In this document: positions 1 through 5,520 of the stretch, in pieces
How positions within the stretch are numbered: position 1 is the first letter of the stretch
Layout of the letters: each line of letters begins with the position of its first letter
Origin: an uncultured Oscillospiraceae bacterium
GTDB lineage: Bacteria > Bacillota > Clostridia > Oscillospirales > Oscillospiraceae
DNA: 12,239 nucleotides
Assembly (NCBI GenBank): GCA_934654755.1
Contig: CAKUGQ010000029.1
Span: forward strand, 1 to 12,239
Reading direction: 5' to 3'
The notes under the pieces: model-generated
Seen by the model: the letters and a program-made list of their open reading frames with translations, nothing else
Databases searched by the model: none
What the model was told of the DNA's origin: nothing
Position numbers and translations under genes: made by a program

Positions 1-76
1 TGAGCCTATAGGCTCGGCCATGGGCATGCCCCAAGGGGGCTAGTGCATACCACCGGCACGGCCGGTGGTTATGATT
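1..76. repeat. Terminal palindrome-rich repeat, left copy
   Basis: These 76 bases are the exact reverse complement of the last 76 bases of the window; identity stops at 77 (G here, T in the other copy). The unit is full of self-complementary pieces: a perfect 14-bp palindrome at 2-15 (GAGCCTATAGGCTC), GGGCATGCCC at 22-31, GCCCC/GGGGC arms around 28-40, and a 9-bp stem at 49-57/61-69 with an ACG loop. No open frame in it looks coding. It is probably a dispersed intergenic repeat of this genome, and the window ends there because an assembly could not pass it. That reading is inference; the inverted identity is seen directly. Confidence 0.9.
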
Positions 77-84
77 GCGCCCTC

Positions 85-138
85 GGCGGACACCTCATCC
101 GCCTCGCTATGCTCGGAACCTTCCCCTCAAGGGGAAGG
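85..138. repeat. Intergenic palindromes next to the terminal repeat
   Basis: Two further inverted repeats follow the terminal repeat: GGCGGA (85-90) pairs with TCCGCC (98-103), and CCTTCCCC (119-126) pairs with GGGGAAGG (131-138) around a TCAA loop. No ribosome binding site or protein-like frame accompanies them. They look like part of a mosaic of small repeats filling 1-220. The second stem lacks a T-run, so it is a poor terminator candidate. Confidence 0.55.
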
Positions 139-155
139 CTTTGGGTGCGTTGCTT

Positions 156-220
156 GAGATTGCCACGGGCGGCAAGCCGCCCTCGCAATGACAAGTGCCG
201 GTGCATGAGATTGCCACGGC
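156..220. repeat. REP-like repeats: one full and one partial copy
   Basis: A full copy spans 156-193. Its arms are GAGATTGCCACG and CTCGCAATGACA, and its self-complementary core at 167-182 is GGGCGGC, AA, GCCGCCC. A left-arm-only copy (GAGATTGCCACG) begins at 207 and loses similarity after about 220. The same arms recur at 1018-1154. Related ATTGCCACG/CGCAATGA intergenic repeats are common in bacterial genomes; function is unknown. Confidence 0.7.
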
Positions 221-249
221 TATATCCGCGGCGGTTCGCCGGGTTGCGC

Positions 250-278
250 TTGCATTTTATCCGTGCTTGGTATATAAT
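250..278 (+). promoter_or_regulatory. Sigma-A-type promoter for the flavodoxin-fold gene
   Basis: TTGCAT at 250-255 and a perfect TATAAT at 273-278 are separated by 17 bases. They lie 38 bp upstream of the ATG at 316 and just after the repeat-rich block, so this is the likely promoter of that gene. Confidence 0.7.
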
Positions 279-315
279 CAGAAAAAAGGGACTGTCCCGG
301 ACGGAGGCTTGTTTT

Positions 316-936
316 ATGAAAGTTTTAATGCTAAACGGCAGCGCCAGAGCAAACGGCAATACCCGTGCTGCACTGGAAGAGATCGGCAGGCAGCTTGCAG
401 CCGAGGGGATTGAATATGAAATCTTCCGGATGGACGGCGCACCCGTGCGCGACTGCATCGGCTGCGGGCAGTGTACCGAGCGCGGCTGCGTGTTTGACGA
501 CGATGCGGTGAATGTTTTCCTCGCCAAGGCGCGCGAGGCCGACGGATTTGTGTTCGGCACGCCCGTGTATTATGCCCACCCCAGCGGAAGAATTCTGTCC
601 TTCCTCGACCGCGCGTTCTACGCGGGCAGCGGCGCTTTTGCGTTTAAGCCTGCCGCAGCCGTCGCGGTTGCCCGCCGCGGCGGTACCACTGCCAGCCTTG
701 ATACGCTGAGCAAGTATTTCGGTATCTCGCGGATGCCCGTTGCCGGCTCTACCTACTGGAATATCGCGCACGGCGCAAAGCCCGGCGAAGCACAGCTCGA
801 TGCCGAAGGAATGCAGACCATGCGCAATCTTGCGCGCAGTCTTGCGTGGATGCTCAAGTGCTTCGATGCCGGAAGGGCGGCGGGAATCGCGCTGCCGGAG
901 ACGGAACGCGGCGCACGCACAAATTTCATTCGCTGA
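316..936 (+). CDS. Flavodoxin family / NADPH-dependent FMN reductase-like protein, possibly an iron-sulfur flavoprotein
   Basis: The product is 206 residues with a flavodoxin-like fold that should bind FMN and move electrons in the cytoplasm. The phosphate-binding loop is at residues 8-16 (GSARANGNT), and a second flavin-loop segment follows at about 81-87 (GTPVYYA). Cysteines 47, 50, 53 and 58 form C-x2-C-x2-C-x4-C, which matches the compact [4Fe-4S] motif described for archaeal iron-sulfur flavoproteins (C-x2-C-x2-C-x4-7-C). A 4Fe-4S cluster is therefore plausible but not proven. The ATG at 316 is chosen because GGAGG lies 8 bases upstream (303-307), a promoter sits at 250-278, and the flavin loop starts at residue 8. 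The frame stays open back to 43, but that extension runs through repeat DNA. The gene is transcribed alone and ends in a terminator. The physiological electron donor or acceptor cannot be told from context. Confidence 0.88.
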   Translation: MKVLMLNGSARANGNTRAALEEIGRQLAAEGIEYEIFRMDGAPVRDCIGCGQCTERGCVFDDDAVNVFLAKAREADGFVFGTPVYYAHPSGRILSFLDRAFYAGSGAFAFKPAAAVAVARRGGTTASLDTLSKYFGISRMPVAGSTYWNIAHGAKPGEAQLDAEGMQTMRNLARSLAWMLKCFDAGRAAGIALPETERGARTNFIR

Positions 937-943
937 ATACCGC

Positions 944-976
944 GCCGCCCTCCCGTGTGGAGGGCGGCTTTTGCTT
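944..976 (+). terminator. Rho-independent terminator after the flavodoxin-fold gene
   Basis: GCCGCCCTCC (944-953) pairs perfectly with GGAGGGCGGC (959-968) across a 5-base loop and is followed by TTTTGCTT. It starts 7 bp after the stop codon. Confidence 0.85.
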
Positions 977-1017
977 GGCCCCGTCCTTGCGGGGAGCGAC
1001 GCGACGGCGTTCCCGCG

Positions 1018-1154
1018 TGTCATTGCGAGGAGCGAAGCGACGTGGCAATCTAATGCCGGGTTTTGCAGGAGATTGCCACGACCTCTACGAGGTCTCGCAA
1101 TGACAATGGGGTCAAAAGATTGTCATGGGCGGCTTTGTCACCCTCGCAATGACA
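1018..1154. repeat. Cluster of three REP-like repeats, two in inverted orientation
   Basis: Three copies lie in the convergent gap between the flavodoxin-fold gene and the aspartate kinase: 1018-1051 (reverse orientation), 1069-1105 (forward) and a diverged copy at 1117-1154. The first two share complementary arms: TGTCATTGCGAG at 1018-1029 matches CTCGCAATGACA at 1094-1105, and CGTGGCAATCT at 1041-1051 matches AGATTGCCACG at 1070-1080. Together they could form one large hairpin. The second copy has its own core stem ACCTC-TAC-GAGGT (1081-1093). On the minus strand the third copy is followed by CTTTTG and might help end transcription of the aspartate kinase, for which I see no clear terminator. 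Confidence 0.75.
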
Positions 1155-1213
1155 CCGTTCCTGCGCGCTCTCCTGTGGTTTTGCTGTGGGACACCCACGC
1201 TGTGTGCTGCGGC

Positions 1214-1939
1214 TCAGCAAACGAGCGTTCCGGGGGTTTCCGTGAAGCTGGAGCGTACTTCTATGACTACCCCGTGCCGCTTAGCCAGCTCCACGCAGCG
1301 GTCGTGCAGCACCTTTGCACCGTTTTGTGCCATCCTGTGCATCTCATCGTATCCGATCTTTTCCAGCTTTACCGCGTCCGGATCCTTTCTGGGGTCGGCG
1401 GTGTAAACGCCGTCCACATCCGTAAAAATGATGCAGCGGTCGGCGTGCAGGAACGCCGACAACGCAACTGCGCTTGTATCCGAGCCGCCGCGCCCGAGCG
1501 TCGTTGTATCGCCGTGCGAGTTGATTCCCTGAAAACCGGCGACGAGGACGATACGACCCTTTACAAGCTCTCGCTCGATGCGGTCACTTGCCAGCCCGAC
1601 CACGTGGGCACTCCCATGGACGGCATCGGTCAACAGCCCCGCCTGTGCACCGCTCAGACTTACGGCCTCATATCCGAGCCGTCGCAGCGCCAGTGCACAC
1701 AGGCTTACGGAACAGAGCTCGCCCGTGGACAGCAGCGCATCGAGCTCCCGACCGTCGCAATCGGGATCGATCTGCCGCGCCTGCGCCAGCAGCGCGTCCG
1801 TTGCACCCGCGCGTGCGGACAGAACGCCGACAACCTCGTATCCGGCTGCACGGTCTGCGGCAAGCCGCCGCGCCGCAGCGTAAAGCCGCTCGGCGTCTGC
1901 GACGGAGCTTCCGCCGAACTTTTCGACATAGCGTGCCAA
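1214..1939 (-). CDS. Aspartate kinase, catalytic domain only (no ACT domains)
   Basis: The product (241 aa) should phosphorylate L-aspartate to aspartyl-4-phosphate, the first step toward lysine, diaminopimelate, threonine and methionine. Family motifs are clear: KFGGSSV at residues 7-13, then GRGGSDTSAVAL, TDVDGVYTADPR and AKVLHDRCVELAKR, and finally VRSSF...GTLV at the very end. Usual aspartate kinases have about 400 residues because two ACT regulatory domains follow. Here the frame stops exactly where ACT would begin, and the DNA beyond does not encode an ACT-like sequence in a simple continuation. ACT-less aspartokinases are known and lack the usual allosteric lysine/threonine site. The start is TTG: a strong Shine-Dalgarno sequence lies just upstream (1945-1956) and the first nearby ATG is out of frame. 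The gene is transcribed alone, with REP-like repeats downstream. The family call is firm; the absence of feedback control is inferred. Confidence 0.9.
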   Translation of the reverse strand: MARYVEKFGGSSVADAERLYAAARRLAADRAAGYEVVGVLSARAGATDALLAQARQIDPDCDGRELDALLSTGELCSVSLCALALRRLGYEAVSLSGAQAGLLTDAVHGSAHVVGLASDRIERELVKGRIVLVAGFQGINSHGDTTTLGRGGSDTSAVALSAFLHADRCIIFTDVDGVYTADPRKDPDAVKLEKIGYDEMHRMAQNGAKVLHDRCVELAKRHGVVIEVRSSFTETPGTLVC

Positions 1940-1944
1940 AAAAT

Positions 1945-1956
1945 CCCCTCCTTCCT
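1945..1956 (-). promoter_or_regulatory. Shine-Dalgarno fixing the TTG start of aspartate kinase
   Basis: Read on the minus strand this is AGGAAGGAGGGG, a near-ideal ribosome binding site a few bases before the TTG at 1939-1937. It places the start there and makes an internal start unlikely. Confidence 0.8.
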
Positions 1957-1989
1957 AACACAATCTATGCCGCGCCGTGCCGAAACGAC

Positions 1990-2027
1990 ACAAAAATGAC
2001 CGCCCTCCCGACGAATCGGAAGGGCGG
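1990..2027 (-). terminator. Terminator-like hairpin between the exporter and aspartate kinase, possible leader attenuator
   Basis: The outer arms CCGCCCT (2000-2006) and AGGGCGG (2021-2027) and the inner arms CCGA (2008-2011) and TCGG (2016-2019) pair around a four-base loop with one mismatch. On the minus strand the stem is followed by TCATTTTTG, giving an intrinsic terminator for leftward transcription. It can end the exporter transcript. However, the best promoter candidate for the aspartate kinase (around 2068-2076) lies upstream of it, so the hairpin may also sit inside that gene's leader. Confidence 0.7.
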
Positions 2028-2067
2028 CGATTGGGATGATTGCCCGCGTGGGGTAAGCTGTGCCTCT

Positions 2068-2100
2068 ATGATAGCATACCCGACGCGCGAAATACGTCGG
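2068..2100 (-). promoter_or_regulatory. Candidate extended -10 promoter for aspartate kinase, with an adjacent inverted repeat
   Basis: On the minus strand TGC-TATCAT (2076-2068) resembles an extended -10 element, but no good -35 is visible. Just upstream, CCGACG (2080-2085) and CGTCGG (2095-2100) form an inverted repeat with a 9-base gap, which could be an operator or only a small hairpin after the exporter stop codon. The leader to the TTG start would be about 120 nt. Confidence 0.4.
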
Positions 2101-2112
2101 AATGTCTGACGG

Positions 2113-3012
2113 TCAGAAAACAATTCCGACGAAAATGCCGGCAATGACGCTCAGAAGATAAAGCGTTGCGATAATCGCGAGGTTTTCGCGCCAGTTTCGG
2201 TTTGTGCGCAGCAGCACCAGCAGGCCGATACCGGCGTTGCTCAGCAGCCCGGCAAACAGTCCGCCGAGGCTGATGACGCCGCCCAGATAGGATTCGGTGA
2301 GCACGACCGAGACGGAGCAGTTTGGAATCAGGCCGAACAGCGCCAGGATCGGTGCGCCGAATACGGGGTGGCTGAGGAACGTGCCGGAAAGCCGTTCGAT
2401 CCCTACGGCGGAAAACAGCAGATTCAGTGCAATGTTGACCGCGATGAGCATGACCGTGATTTTCAGCGTGTGCTTCAGAGCGGCGAGGAAAACGTTGCCC
2501 TCATTCTCGTCGCAGTCGCAATGCTCACGACTGCAAAAGCTGTGGATGTCCTTATCCCGGCGCAGAAGGCGGCCGAGTGTCGCATCAGAAAGATAACCCA
2601 GAACAATGCCGAGCGCGGCTTTACCCGCAACAATGAGCGCGATTCTTCCGACGGTCATGCCGTCTCCGCTGCGCAGCGAAGCAAGCAGAATGGGAAGCAT
2701 CTCATCCGATGTGGCGAAAAACACGGCCAACATTGTGCCGACGGAGATCGAGCCGGTGGAGAACAGCGTTGCCGCTGCACCGGAGATGCCGCACTGCGGG
2801 ATCGCGCCGAGTAAACCGCCCAGTGCGGGACCTGCTCTGCGCGAATAACCGTGCAGGACCGACTCGTTGACTTTCCGGCTGCGCTCCAGCAGCTCCATCA
2901 AAAAATACGCCAAAAAGAGCACCGGGATGCTCCACAGACCGTCAATCAGACCGTCCAGAACGGTATGCCACAGGCCGCCGGCGTTCGTATGTGCGTGAAG
3001 AAACAGAGTCAT
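2113..3012 (-). CDS. Putative 10-TM heavy-metal / manganese exporter (ArsP_2-type, PF11449-like)
   Basis: This is a 299-residue integral membrane protein with about ten hydrophobic segments and no cleavable signal. It has an internal duplication: GAIPQCG around C74 and GLIPNCS around C231, each followed by a Ser/Gly-rich stretch with an ISxG element and another hydrophobic helix. The halves are joined by a hydrophilic loop holding a possible metal-binding cluster, HCDCDENE (about 163-170). This pattern fits the putative 10-TM heavy-metal exporter family, whose members are annotated as arsenic efflux or manganese transporters. The substrate cannot be decided from sequence. The start ATG follows CTCCTT on the plus strand (AAGGAG on the coding strand, 8-base spacing) and a promoter at 3045-3072. 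I see no yybP-ykoY manganese riboswitch in the short leader. The gene is transcribed alone, divergently from the exonuclease operon. Confidence 0.78.
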   Translation of the reverse strand: MTLFLHAHTNAGGLWHTVLDGLIDGLWSIPVLFLAYFLMELLERSRKVNESVLHGYSRRAGPALGGLLGAIPQCGISGAAATLFSTGSISVGTMLAVFFATSDEMLPILLASLRSGDGMTVGRIALIVAGKAALGIVLGYLSDATLGRLLRRDKDIHSFCSREHCDCDENEGNVFLAALKHTLKITVMLIAVNIALNLLFSAVGIERLSGTFLSHPVFGAPILALFGLIPNCSVSVVLTESYLGGVISLGGLFAGLLSNAGIGLLVLLRTNRNWRENLAIIATLYLLSVIAGIFVGIVF

Positions 3013-3044
3013 AGATAAATCTCCTTCGATCGTTTGCCGAACCT

Positions 3045-3072
3045 ATTATAGCTTGTCCTCTGAAAATTGCAA
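3045..3072 (-). promoter_or_regulatory. Promoter of the exporter gene
   Basis: On the minus strand TTGCAA (3072-3067) and a perfect TATAAT (3050-3045) are separated by 16 bases. They lie about 33 bp upstream of the ATG at 3012. Confidence 0.7.
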
Positions 3073-3113
3073 CAAATCACGGGCAAAAAAATCACTGCGC
3101 GGGTGAATTCGTG

Positions 3114-3142
3114 TTGCCAAGGGCAATGATTTGTGTTAAAAT
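3114..3142 (+). promoter_or_regulatory. Promoter of the exonuclease-mutY-DUF1292 operon
   Basis: TTGCCA (3114-3119) and TAAAAT (3137-3142) are separated by 17 bases, giving a leader of about 38 nt before the TTG start at 3187. It diverges from the exporter promoter, with about 40 bp between the two -35 elements. Confidence 0.7.
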
Positions 3143-3186
3143 AGCCGGGAGATCATCATTCGAGCCGAGAAAGAAGAGGAATTTGC

Positions 3187-4164
3187 TTGCAGTACATTGT
3201 ATTGGATTTGGAATGGAACCAGCCCTGGCCCGGTTCCTATGCGGCAAAGCGGGTGCTTCCCGTGGAGATACACGGTGAGATTATTCAGATCGGTGCCGTG
3301 CGCCTGCTGGAGGACGGTACCGTTGCCGACGAGTTTCAGGTGCTGGTACGCCCGAAGTATTATAAAAAGCTGAACAGCCGTGTTTCCAAGCTGACCGGCC
3401 TTCGCGATTCAACCTTGCGCGATGAGGGCTTGTCTTTCCCCGAAGCGCTGACGCGCTTCCGCGAATGGATCGCCGGAGAATGCATCTTCCTGACGTGGGG
3501 CTTTGACGACATTACGATTCTGGAGGACAATATTCTCCTGCATGACGACGAACCGGACTGGATCCACAATTGGTATAACGTACAGATGATCTTCAACGCG
3601 CAGACAGGGTGCGGCACCTCACAAAAATCGCTTTCCAGCGCGATGGAGCTGATCGGCATTGAGCCGAGCCGCCCCGCGCACGATGCGCTCGGCGACGCAT
3701 ACCATACGGCGCTGATTTGTGCGCGTCTGGATCTGAAGCGTGGTGTGGAGGAATACGGACGTGCGCTGCGCAGCCATGTCGACGGTTTCCACGGCAATCC
3801 GCCCGCGGGCTGTATCAGCCGTTCCGTTTTTCACGGGTATGAGGACAAAAACGTCGCTATGACGGCGATGAGCAAGCTCAAAAACTTCTGCCCGCAGTGT
3901 GGGCGCGAAATGCCGAACGGAAATTGGCTGCCGCAGGAGGGTAGGCGCTATATGACGATGGCGACCTGCCCGGAACATGGGCGCTACCTGATCCGCATAC
4001 GGCTGCAAAAGGATGCCGACGGCACCATGCGCGTCAGCCGCCTGGTCTATGAAGGTGCGTCGGACGCGGCACGGAAATTCGACGAGCTTTCCGCGGCAAA
4101 GCGCAGCGCGCGCCGCCGCAGACGCCGCAAGTCTGCCGCACAGAGGCCGCAGGGCGAAGCATGA
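3187..4164 (+). CDS. DnaQ-like DEDDh 3'-5' exonuclease with C-terminal zinc-ribbon-like segment
   Basis: The product (325 aa) is predicted to remove nucleotides from the 3' end of DNA or RNA using two metal ions. The N-terminal ~190 residues carry the DEDDh signature: LDLEWNQ with D7 and E9 (Exo I), TWGFDD with D107/D108 (Exo II), and HDALGDAYH with H165 and D170 (Exo III). A C-terminal part adds C235-x2-C238 and C261-x2-H264, a probable zinc-binding ribbon, and a very basic tail (RRRRRR near the end) suited to nucleic-acid contact. The start is TTG, preceded by AAGAAGAGGA at 3171-3180 with 6-base spacing; the first residues MQYIVLDLEWNQ fit the fold's first strand. It is the first gene of an operon whose next gene is mutY (4-base overlap). 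That context suggests a DNA repair or nucleotide-processing role, but the true substrate is unknown. Confidence 0.85.
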   Translation: MQYIVLDLEWNQPWPGSYAAKRVLPVEIHGEIIQIGAVRLLEDGTVADEFQVLVRPKYYKKLNSRVSKLTGLRDSTLRDEGLSFPEALTRFREWIAGECIFLTWGFDDITILEDNILLHDDEPDWIHNWYNVQMIFNAQTGCGTSQKSLSSAMELIGIEPSRPAHDALGDAYHTALICARLDLKRGVEEYGRALRSHVDGFHGNPPAGCISRSVFHGYEDKNVAMTAMSKLKNFCPQCGREMPNGNWLPQEGRRYMTMATCPEHGRYLIRIRLQKDADGTMRVSRLVYEGASDAARKFDELSAAKRSARRRRRRKSAAQRPQGEA

Positions 4165-5216
4165 CGCTGACGCTTTCACCGGAGCTTTGCGACAGACTGC
4201 TGCCGTGGTTTGCCGCGCATCGGAGAGACCTGCCGTGGCGGCGTGACCGCGAGCCGTATCATGTCTGGATTTCGGAGATCATGCTCCAGCAGACGCGCGT
4301 CGAAGCGGTCAAGTGCTACTATGAGCGCTTTTTGTGCGAGCTTCCGGATGTCCGGACACTGGCCGAGGCGCCGGAAGCGCAGCTCCTGCGTCTTTGGGAG
4401 GGACTCGGCTATTATTCTCGTGTGCGCAATCTGCAAAGGGCGGCGAAGCAGATCGTTTCTGCGGGCGCTTTCCCGAACGATTATACAGCGCTGCTTGCCT
4501 TGCCCGGTGTCGGACGTTATACTGCCGGGGCGATCGGTTCGATCTGCTATGAACTGCCAACGCCGGCCGTGGACGGTAATGTTTTGCGTGTTGTTTCACG
4601 CTTGCTGGCGCTTGATGCGCCGGTGACGGACGAGGCGGTTCGCCGTGCCGTCGAAGCCGCGCTTGCACGGATCTATCCCGCCGGACACTGCGGTGATTTC
4701 ACGCAGGCGTTGATGGAGCTGGGCGCGACGGTCTGCATTCCGAACGGTGAGCCTCTCTGCGATGCTTGCCCGATTGCGGCGCTGTGCCGTGCCCGCGCGT
4801 GCGGGACGCAGCGGCAATACCCCAAAAAAGCAGAAAAAAAACCGCGCCGTGTGGAAAGACGCACAGTATTTGTCCTTCTGCGGGAGGGGAGCGTTGCCGT
4901 CTGCAGGAGGCCGGAACGCGGTTTGCTGGCCGGACTGTGGCAGCTTCCGGACGTTCTCGGCGAGCTGGATACACCACAGGCGCTTGCACAGGCCGAAAGC
5001 TGGCATGTGCATCCGACAGGCATTGAAAAACGTGTGCGGCGCGACCATATTTTTACACATATCCGTTGGGAAATGACGGCGTACTACCTGCCCTGCGCGG
5101 AGCAGGGAGAATTCGTCTGGTTTTCTGCGGAGGAGCTGGCAAGAGGCGTCGGGCTTCCGACGGCCTACCGGCAATTTTTAACCGATCTCATTTCAGGAGG
5201 AACAGAAAATGGATAA
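4161..5216 (+). CDS. mutY: A/G-specific adenine glycosylase MutY
   Basis: MutY (351 aa) removes adenine mispaired with 8-oxoguanine, starting base excision repair. The N-terminal glycosylase domain has the catalytic glutamate E39 in SEIMLQQTRV, the helix-hairpin-helix LPGVGRYTAG (from 114) and the catalytic Asp D138 in PAVDGNVLR. A [4Fe-4S] cluster loop follows at C192, C200, C203 and C209 (x7, x2, x5), one residue longer in the first gap than in the E. coli enzyme. The C-terminal half is a NUDIX-like 8-oxoG recognition domain with the FSH-type loop H-I-F-T-H at 296-300. Length is normal. Its ATG overlaps the stop of the exonuclease gene (ATGA), and its stop overlaps the start of the DUF1292 gene, so translation is probably coupled through all three genes. 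Confidence 0.96.
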   Translation: MTLTLSPELCDRLLPWFAAHRRDLPWRRDREPYHVWISEIMLQQTRVEAVKCYYERFLCELPDVRTLAEAPEAQLLRLWEGLGYYSRVRNLQRAAKQIVSAGAFPNDYTALLALPGVGRYTAGAIGSICYELPTPAVDGNVLRVVSRLLALDAPVTDEAVRRAVEAALARIYPAGHCGDFTQALMELGATVCIPNGEPLCDACPIAALCRARACGTQRQYPKKAEKKPRRVERRTVFVLLREGSVAVCRRPERGLLAGLWQLPDVLGELDTPQALAQAESWHVHPTGIEKRVRRDHIFTHIRWEMTAYYLPCAEQGEFVWFSAEELARGVGLPTAYRQFLTDLISGGTENG

Positions 5217-5469
5217 GAACGAATACAGTCAGGACGAGATCATCGGTCTGGAATTTGACGACGGTACTGCTTTCCAATGCGGTATTATGGGCGTCTTTGT
5301 GCTTGACGGCAAGGAGTATATCGCGCTGGAAGCGCTTGACGACAGCGATGACGTGTACCTCTACGGCTATGTCCCCACGGAGGATGATTTCGAGCTGGAG
5401 GATATCCCCGAGGAGGAATTTGACAAGGTTGCTGCGGAATTCGATCGATTGATGGATGAACCGCTGTAA
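5209..5469 (+). CDS. DUF1292 family small acidic protein
   Basis: This is an 86-residue, strongly acidic protein, predicted soluble and cytosolic, with no transmembrane segment. The pattern of short strands (IGLEFDDGTAFQCGIMGVFVLDGKEYIALEAL, followed by VYLYGYV) and an Asp/Glu-rich C-terminal tail matches the DUF1292 family, which includes B. subtilis YrzB. Function is unknown. In many Firmicutes such proteins sit next to the RuvX-type resolvase gene; here the partner is mutY instead. The ATG overlaps the last 8 bases of mutY and has AGGAGG at 5195-5200 with 8-base spacing. It is the last gene of the operon and ends at a hairpin. Confidence 0.85.
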   Translation: MDKNEYSQDEIIGLEFDDGTAFQCGIMGVFVLDGKEYIALEALDDSDDVYLYGYVPTEDDFELEDIPEEEFDKVAAEFDRLMDEPL

Positions 5470-5482
5470 AAGCAGACAGGGC

Positions 5483-5520
5483 GGGCGCTTGCATTTGCAA
5501 GCGCCCGATTGTTATTCCTG
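5483..5520. terminator. Shared terminator between convergent DUF1292 and SSB-like genes
   Basis: GGGCGCTTGC (5483-5492) pairs perfectly with GCAAGCGCCC (5497-5506) around an ATTT loop. The plus strand continues GATTGTTATT. The minus strand continues GCCCTGTCTGCTTTTA, so each side has a modest T-rich tail. The hairpin lies between the stop codons of two convergent genes 42 bp apart and probably serves both. Confidence 0.75.

Noticed and set aside
43..315. In-frame N-terminal extension of the flavodoxin-fold gene
   Set aside because: It starts inside the terminal repeat, crosses REP-like repeats and the promoter, and has no ribosome binding site. The family motif begins a few residues after the ATG at 316.
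1018..1154. CRISPR array
   Set aside because: Units are in both orientations, diverge from each other, have no regular spacer length and no cas genes nearby.
1150..1213. Frameshifted ACT domain downstream of the aspartate kinase
   Set aside because: The DNA past the stop translates into no ACT-like pattern and soon enters REP-like repeats, so a clean domain loss fits better than a frameshift.
740..1999. Long plus-strand open frame of 419 codons
   Set aside because: It runs opposite to the aspartate kinase and across the repeat cluster, and gives a Cys/Arg-rich low-quality sequence with no domain. It is an antisense shadow in GC-rich DNA.
1940..2112. Lysine riboswitch or T-box before the aspartate kinase
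   Set aside because: The leader is too short and lacks the T-box TGGNACCGCG element and any recognisable lysine-riboswitch architecture.
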